Part shown: piece after piece, positions 57,900 through 64,000 of the stretch | Numbering within the stretch: the first letter of the stretch is position 1 | How the letters are laid out: every line of letters begins with the position of its first letter | Assembly (NCBI GenBank): GCA_951812925.1 | Contig: OX638368.1 | Location: forward strand, 153,312,492 to 153,376,491 | DNA length: 64,000 bases | Source: Calliopum simillimum | Lineage: Eukaryota; Arthropoda; Insecta; Diptera; Lauxaniidae | Direction: 5' to 3' | The notes under the pieces: model-generated | What the model saw: the letters and a program-made list of their open reading frames with translations, nothing else | What the model was told of the DNA's origin: nothing | Databases searched by the model: none | Position numbers and translations under genes: made by a program

Positions 57900-58312
57900 A
57901 CAAAGACTATCTACATATTTGCTTTGAGTCAAAACTTCCGCAAATTTGGACTGTCCATGAAGTGAGCCATACAAGTATAACGAATTTGGAATTTGCGAAC
58001 TTCGAGTTTTCCACAGTAGTTTCGAGCTGTCTGGGAAATTTTCCATTTTCCGAAAAAATTGTTTTGTTTGTTTTGCAAACTTCAGTTTTTCAGCCAAACG
58101 AACCCACAGTAACAGTCAGCGACTAGATCTTTTAATACAGGAGTTTCGTGCAAGTTTCAAGCTGATCCTGAGTAAAAAGCGTTTCCCAAAAACCCTGAAA
58201 TTAACCGAAAAATTTTTCAGCCACTGGATGAAATGGCGACCAAATATTTTGACACACGAAATTCGAGCTAGTTTCGAGTTGATTTTGAGCGGAAAGCGTT
58301 AAGTGATAAGCC
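57900..58312. repeat. Degenerate tandem repeat, resuming at 59881-60190
   Basis: Phrases such as GAGTTTCGTGCAAGTTTCAAG, GCTGATCCTGAG, AAAAGCGTTTCCC and TTTTTCAGCC(A/C) recur roughly every 100-120 bp and continue after the inserted element (AATTCAAGCTGATTTTGCGG). The array was therefore split by the 58313-59880 insertion. A 70-codon minus-strand frame here is a product of the repeat. Confidence 0.5.
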
Positions 58313-59880
58313 ACATGGAGAAAAAAATAAAAACAGTTCGTACTACTTTATTTCTAGGAAATTTTACTTGAATTTCAAGTCAGACCCCAATAAAGTAAAT
58401 TTTAACTTACTGTTTTAGTCAATTCAGAATTTTCGAATAAACTCATAGTAGAGGAGATGTGTGTGCCTTGGTCCGCTTTTCAGTTTTTTCAATGTGCTGG
58501 ATTTTCCAAAAAAATTTCTTTAGTTTTTTGATTAAGTTACATTTCTACAATGTTTGCAGCATCAAATGACGTGACAATGATATTTCTATGTCTTACCATA
58601 GAGTAGAAATATTACTTTTTCCGTTGCATTCTCCAACGGTCCAAGGTACACCATGCAACTGTACCTTGGACTATTAAAACTAAAAGAGAATACATTGTAT
58701 TTAGGTAATAAATTATGAAAGAACCATTTATTATGTAATCAAAAGTAACATTTTTTTCAATAAAAAAAAATATTTATCATAAACAAAAATTATAACACAA
58801 AAAAGTGCATTTAGTAAAAAACAATTAATTAAACAAAAATGGTTGCAAATAAAAACATTAATCACGTAAATAATAATAATAATATTATATTGAGAGGCGA
58901 TTATGTCTTCCTGGTTGCCCGTCGAAAAAGGCTTCCTGGTCAATAAGCATAGGTCCAAGGTACACATAGACAGCATGTTTTAAAAACTGTCTACACCCAT
59001 CACATATATTAATGAAAATACATCTAAAACACACTATAAGCTTAAAACAATAACTAAACTTCCTTCCTGATGTTGTGAAACTGGAATATTTCAAGTAAGT
59101 TTCTCAAAAAACTTTTCGTAGTTTACTCCAAAAACAAATTTTTACATACAAAAAACACTTTTTCCGTCGCTTTTTATACACGCATACAGCTTGACTGTCT
59201 GAAGTCAACTAATATGAGTCACCGGTATGAGTGGAAAATTCCATAGAAGAACATTATCGTACACGTGCAACTGTTAAGTGGCAACCGACACTCGGACCGA
59301 GGTACACTCGGACCAAGGTACACACATCTCCCCTAACGTAATTTTTTTGAAAAAATTTAATTGATTTTTACCTTATTGTAAAGTTCAAAAAAAAAAAAAA
59401 AAAACTAAACGCACTAGGTTTCGAATAGGGGTCCGTCCGTGTGGCAGATAGAATGATATTTTAACGTACATTTACAAACTTGTTGAACCTCTACACCATT
59501 GATTTACTTAGATGATGAAGTAAATGTCTTTCCAAACATAAATATTTTTACTAGAATTATTGTACAAAGTCAAATGGTTATATAAAGTCAGGTAATTTAT
59601 GTTTGAAATTTAATGTTAATTGCTCTGAGTTTTTTACTTCTCGAGTTAGTAAAAAAAATTTTTTTATAGAATTATAAATTAAAAATGGTTATGACTAAAG
59701 ATATAATTTACTCTACATATAGTAAAATGTAGGCAATTTTGAGTAAATATTACTTTATTATTTCACTATATTTTTTTGCAAATTTTATTTAAGGTAATTT
59801 ATTTATGAAATTTAATGCTAATTACTTTAATTTTTTTACTTCCCTAGTGGAGTAAAAATTTTGACACTCATTTTTCTCTG
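58313..59880. mobile_element. CACnnAGAAA-family element hosting a TA-GGGGAGA copy
   Basis: The left end CATGGAGAAAAAAATAAAAAC with GTTCGTACTACTTTATTTCT matches the truncated element at 63904. The right end TGACACTCATTTTTCTCTG matches (inverse) 49578. The TA-GGGGAGA element at 58451-59333 lies inside. The copy shows the two ends of the family in one place and lets the fragments at 49578 and 63904 be assigned. Confidence 0.7.
58451..59333 (+). mobile_element. TA-GGGGAGA family element, copy 3 (intact length)
   Basis: The 883-bp element is flanked by TA (58449-58450 and 59334-59335). The left end is GAGGAGATGTGTGTGCCTTGG and the right end ...CCAAGGTACACACATCTCCCC. TGTACCTTGG/CCAAGGTACA iterons recur inside (near 58641, 58656 and 58955). 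It serves as the uninterrupted reference for copy 2. There is no coding capacity. Confidence 0.88.
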
Positions 59881-62193
59881 TACATACAATTTCCCGGAAA
59901 ATCCCCAAAAATTTCTTTTTGTGGCTAATTTATTTTTTTTAACCAGTCAAATCCTTCAGAAAATATACTTTGTCATTAATATATCCAGCTAAATTCAAGC
60001 TGATTTTGCGGAAAAGCACCAATAAACTTTTGTTATGGCTCACTTTAGTTTTTTCAGCCAGATAACTCCTCAGAGCGATTTCTGGAAAACTCTATTTTTT
60101 CGTAGAAAATTATAAGCAATGTTAAATGATTCTTCCAACCAGACGAACCCAGTGGAAAAACTGACGATAGAAACTTTTATGTAGGAGTTTTGACCTAGTT
60201 GTTGCTCCTGGCATACTTATTATGTGCTAAATTTGAAAAAGGACTACTAACAAAATTCATGAAACTAATATGGTCAAAAGTTAACGAGCGTCACGAGGTT
60301 CATTTACAATTTTAAATGAATTTAAAACCTACATACATACCCAAAATACCGTTCACACGTGCAGTCTCACGTGTGCCAGTATCGTTGGAAATGCAAAGAA
60401 AGCACTGGGTGAATTTTTGAACTGTTCAAACTTATGTTTAACGTCCACACGTAAGGACCTACCTGAGTCAACTTTCAGCGGGGATTGAGCATGCGGAAAA
60501 AATAAGCTTTGCCATTATGGCTATTAGGGGTTTTTCGGGAAAGTTCTGGGAAGTTCGGCTTAAAAATACTTAGCTCGAAATTCCTACAACAAATCAGTTG
60601 AAATTCGCGCTAGACATGATAGTAACGCAATGAATAATCGAATAATCGTGGAATAAAAAAAGAACCACAACATACTGAACAAAATTTTCACACTTAAACT
60701 GAGTAGAATGTTCCATATTTCAGAGTAAAATTTTACACATTGCTGAGAGAGTTTTACAAATTGCTGAGTAATTCTGTTTTCATTAATAAGTAGAATAACA
60801 TTAGGTAGTCTACAAAAATTATAAAAAAAAAAAAAATTTACAAGAAATGCCACTATTTTTTTCTGATGTACCCTGTTCCTTTTAATTCGTAAATCACCAA
60901 AAAAAATTTTTGTTTGATAGGTTTTTTGAGTTTTTTGAGACATGAACTTTTGAAATTTTTGGTCGTGTTTTTCAAGGGCGGGTTCACTTAGGTCAACAAC
61001 GAAGTTATATATCGGGTATACAATGGGCCTAATCGCGGCCTAAGTTATGATGGCAACTGCCATCTCCCGCGCTAACCTAACCTAACCTAACCTAGCTTCA
61101 CCTAATTGATCATTACTCCGTTATTTATCCATAGATTTTCTGCAAATATGGTATACCTAAATATCTTGTAAAAGGTGGGGCTTATGTACTCCAGATAATA
61201 TTAAATTTTTAATTGTTTTGTTGGTAGCTAGTTAATGGAAATCCTTATCTGTTCAAAACAACAAAAAAAAAGATTTTTTTTCTATTTTTGACCAAAAAAT
61301 AGACTTTTTTCATATATTTTGACCCATTAAATCACTAATCTGCTTAGAAAATTTAAAAATGGTTAAATAACCTTTAGTCTAATATCAAGCGCGACAAAAT
61401 TAGACGCTTATGGCTTGAGATATGACTTAGAGAGTGAAACCGCCTTTGAAAAAAAACGACCAAAAATTTGAAAAGTTCACATCTTAAATTTTTTTTTGTG
61501 ATTGTCGATATTTTAGTCATGTGCCTCAACGCGATGCAGTGGCATCGAGGGTGTTTGCTACGCCACTGATGTAAGCTTAACAAATCATAGCTTTCCAAAG
61601 TGTTAAGAAACAATCTCATTCATTAAAAATAATTAATATTGTAAGAAAATAATTTGAAATTTTACTTTTAAGGCATTGTAGATTTGATTTGACAAGCTAT
61701 GAAATAACAATCACCTGAAGATGCTCCAGGCAATAAATTTGCTATTGAGTAATCGGTAAATACGCGTGCATGTCTTTGCTGTTTATCACTGGCCAACACT
61801 TTTGGTATTTTAACGTGTGTTCAATTTGTGTTAACAGCTTTTTACTTTGTCAATTGAATTAAAATGCGTTATATGCCTGTAAAAACAGTTAACCAGCTAA
61901 GAGACCCATAAACATGGATGGCATTTAGCCAGAAATTGATTTAATAAACAACAGCAATACCATAATATTATATGAAATTGGTAAATAAAAGTAAACAATG
62001 TCGGTCTGTGTTATTATTTTTGGCTTTATTTGAAAAACAAAATTAATGATGGCATAGTATACATTTTTTAATATTGTGCAATTTTCTGTAAAATTTATTG
62101 ATTGTTTTTTATGCTGGGGTTAAACATTTGAAACAAACACATTGGTAAACCTAAACAAATTTGACGAAAACCAATAAAAAACAAAGGAGTATC
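59881..62193. other. Non-coding stretch
   Basis: It contains the end of a degenerate tandem array (to about 60190), a short telomere-like TTAGG tract (61073-61094, CCTAA on this strand) and AT-rich sequence. No gene recognised; the 81- and 119-codon minus frames have no known domain. Confidence 0.5.
61073..61094. repeat. Short (CCTAA)n / (TTAGG)n tract
   Basis: Four and a half copies of CCTAA, preceded by a GGCAACTGCCATC hairpin-like stretch that is common in dispersed fly repeats. It is not a telomere. Confidence 0.85.
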
Positions 62194-62250
62194 TAAGTAA
62201 GGGTGTTATATTTGATCTGGCAAAATATTAAGTACCCTAACAGCTTTAAA
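62194..62250 (+). mobile_element. GGGTATAA-family 5' fragment
   Basis: TAAGGGTGTTATATTTGATC and ATTAAGTACCCTAACAGC match the 5' end of the family (ACTAGTAAGGGTGTTACCTT). The rest is absent. Confidence 0.65.
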
Positions 62251-62329
62251 TATATTTTTCTGATTTTTCAATTAATTTACAATATGTAGGTACACTTTCG
62301 AAAAAAAAATGTTAAGTCTTTGTTTGAGA

Positions 62330-63110
62330 AAAAGAAAACGCTTAAACTGTATCCTTCACTTCTTTCTTCATCAAATAAAATTTCTTCCCACTAAGTTTTT
62401 TTTGAAGTTTCTGAAAAGGTAATAAACGTTAGAAGCCAGGTCAGGGCTATTCTCATAAATAGGAGCACTTCTGATCGATTTTCTGTTTCTTTTTTCTCAG
62501 ACTCCCTGAACCGTAATAAGTTAGAAGCGTAGTGTTCTCCGATTATGCGAACACCTTTATCTATGTAATCTATCACTTTTGAGTTCCAAAAGACTGTCTC
62601 CATGACTTTCCCAGCAGCGAGTAGCACATTAAACTCCTTAGATGGTGATGAGCTTTTTTTGAGGAACTGCATAGACTACTCTTTGGGCTCAGGTTCATAA
62701 TGATGAACCCAAGTTTTGTCCTCAGTAACAATTTAAGCCAATACTTCATCTCTGTTTAACTACAGAGGTCAAAAGAACTTCGAAGAATACTTCATACGCT
62801 CGCCAAATATCTTGTGCTAAATCTAGTCATGCCAAGGTTATCGTGCAGAATTTAAAATTTTAGCAGTGCCTTCTTTAGTCGGGAAACTTTCAATATTAAT
62901 TTTTAATTTGTTTGAATGAGTTTTCACCTTGATCGGCGGTCATGGCGATGGGTAGTCTTCAAGTGAGTCCCAGCATTGCTTAAAGAGGTAATGCTATTTC
63001 TATGCCATATTTTTACTCGGACAAGAGTCTCCATAACAGATGACATTTCTACTAGATTTTCCATGCTTTGTGAGGAAATCTATAACAACGCGGTACTCGA
63101 TTTGCTCCAT
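62330..63110 (-). pseudogene. mariner transposase relic, nearly full length
   Basis: The ATG at 63110 starts MEQIEYRVVIDFLTKHGKSS, a typical mariner N-terminus. Downstream, in several frames, come YGDSCPSKN, AGTHLKTTHRH, LHDNLGMTRFSTR, TEDKTWVHHYEPEPKE (first Asp region), then GKVMETVFWNS, IDYIDKGVRIIGEHY, and after a deletion SPDLASNVYYLFRNFKKNL. The second Asp block (HQDNAP) is gone and the third Asp is changed (SPDLASN followed by V). It is dead and independent of the other mariner lineages here. Confidence 0.85.
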
Positions 63111-63903
63111 TTTTGAGATTAGATTTTATTTACGATTGACTAGTTTGGTCGACGATAGTTGAAAGACTGATGGCCCGAAAAATTAAATGAAGAATGTATT
63201 AGGGTAGGAAGAATATGCTAGAAAGGATAACTAAAATTGTATTTTTATTTCAAATTTTTACCACCGATTCCACGGACTTTAAAACATTCCTACGCTAAAT
63301 AAATCAAGAAACTGTGTGGAGAATAGTCTGGAATGTGGAACCAACTTCTGTGTATGCAGTAAAAAACGTAAAACGTGAAACGGGAAATGTTAGGGCATTA
63401 ACACGCGGCTCAGGATAGGGAGGGGAATGAGTTATAATTTCATAACCGTAGTAAAAATTTAGAATAAGTATAAAGGTGCATTTTTCAAAGAGTCACCTAT
63501 GTACGAAACTTTGAAATTTTATCGTACTATATAATAAAATTAAAATTCAAAAGTACAAACCAGAAGAGTTCCTGCTTTTCTAAAGCAACCACTTATTAAA
63601 TCATAAGATTAAAAATAAACTGCTATTTTTCATTTAATTTACACTAATTGTATTGCATAGGACACACCCGCGCATGCACTGTTGCAATGTACTGCAAATG
63701 ACTGGTCTGGTCTCTCTTCTGGTCTTGCTGCATTTTTGAAATATTTCTTTGGATACATGAAATCTAATCTAATTTTGAATCATTTACCGCAAGCGTTAAA
63801 GCTTACAAATGCGCAAGGAATTTTCATATGCAGCCTCCAAGCGACAAACAATGAAAATAAAAGCAAACAAATCAAGTTTTTATTCAAGTTAAAGATACCC
63901 ATA
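63111..63903. other. Non-coding stretch
   Basis: AT-rich; nothing recognised. Confidence 0.5.
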
Positions 63904-64000
63904 CACGGAGAAAAAAAAAAAAAAATAGTTCGCATTACTTTATTTCTAGTAAATTTTACGAGAATTTCAAGTAAATATAGTGACAACACCCCAAATAAAA
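63904..64000. mobile_element. CACGGAG-family element, cut by the window end
   Basis: It starts TACACGGAGAAAAAAAAAAA, then GTTCGCATTACTTTATTTCT as in the left end at 58313. It continues past the window. Confidence 0.7.

Noticed and set aside
61073..61094. TTAGG telomere repeat
   Set aside because: Only four and a half copies, internal; higher flies lack TTAGG telomeres, and short tracts like this occur in dispersed repeats.

Overview
The window is a piece of a higher-fly genome (order Diptera, Schizophora). It is very AT-rich, its genes have short introns, and it is packed with degenerate DNA transposons. The evidence is the insect-type odorant-binding protein (OBP) genes with the six-cysteine pattern, together with mariner, Tc1, piggyBac, PIF/Harbinger, hAT, Penelope and non-LTR relics. 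A tephritid-like or muscid-like fly fits, but I cannot name the species.

The only convincing host genes are four OBP genes between 33.7 and 49.5 kb. Two are single-domain genes on the + strand (33686-34209 and 37442-37953). Both have cysteine spacing 26-3-40-(12/10)-8, so they look like close paralogues. Two are tandem-domain ('dimer') OBPs: one on the - strand (42623-41343), which also carries an unusual Ser/Thr/Ala-rich C-terminal tail of about 150 residues, and one on the + strand (48486-49529). In all four, the first intron is in phase 0 directly after the signal-peptide exon. Single and double OBPs together resemble the Drosophila Obp83cd/83ef/83g cluster, but that orthology is inference. 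An isolated signal-peptide exon with a phase-0 donor lies at 42953-43015, 330 bp upstream of the - strand gene and divergent from it. It looks like the first exon of a fifth OBP whose body is gone or distant.

The rest is a transposon graveyard with good boundary evidence in many cases. Region 0-5.2 kb: a 0.86-kb hexanucleotide array, a PIF/Harbinger MITE nested in another inverted-repeat element, and a foldback element with 33-bp internal repeats. Region 6.3-7.4 kb: a mariner relic split by a MITE. Region 10.7-15.2 kb: a five-layer nest (snapback MITE > TA-GGGGAGA element > Penelope-like element > CACACAG element > mariner relic). Region 18.4-20.2 kb: a LINE relic followed by an unclassified family that ends in GGGTATAA, with further copies at 23.8, 27.9 and 51.7 kb. 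Region 22.1-23.0 kb: a mariner whose 3' end is an inverted copy of its own 5' end. Region 31.3-32.6 kb: a 1.4-kb near-perfect palindrome.

Among and beyond the OBP genes: a Tc1 relic (35 kb), two hAT MITEs (39.6 and 45.6 kb), an internally deleted mariner (44.4 kb), a tandem A-rich composite element (47.4 kb), a piggyBac-like element with TTAA ends and repeated internal palindromes (53.8-56.0 kb), a third TA-GGGGAGA copy nested in a CACGGAG-family element (58.3-59.9 kb), and a - strand mariner relic (62.3-63.1 kb). No rRNA, functional tRNA or CRISPR was seen.
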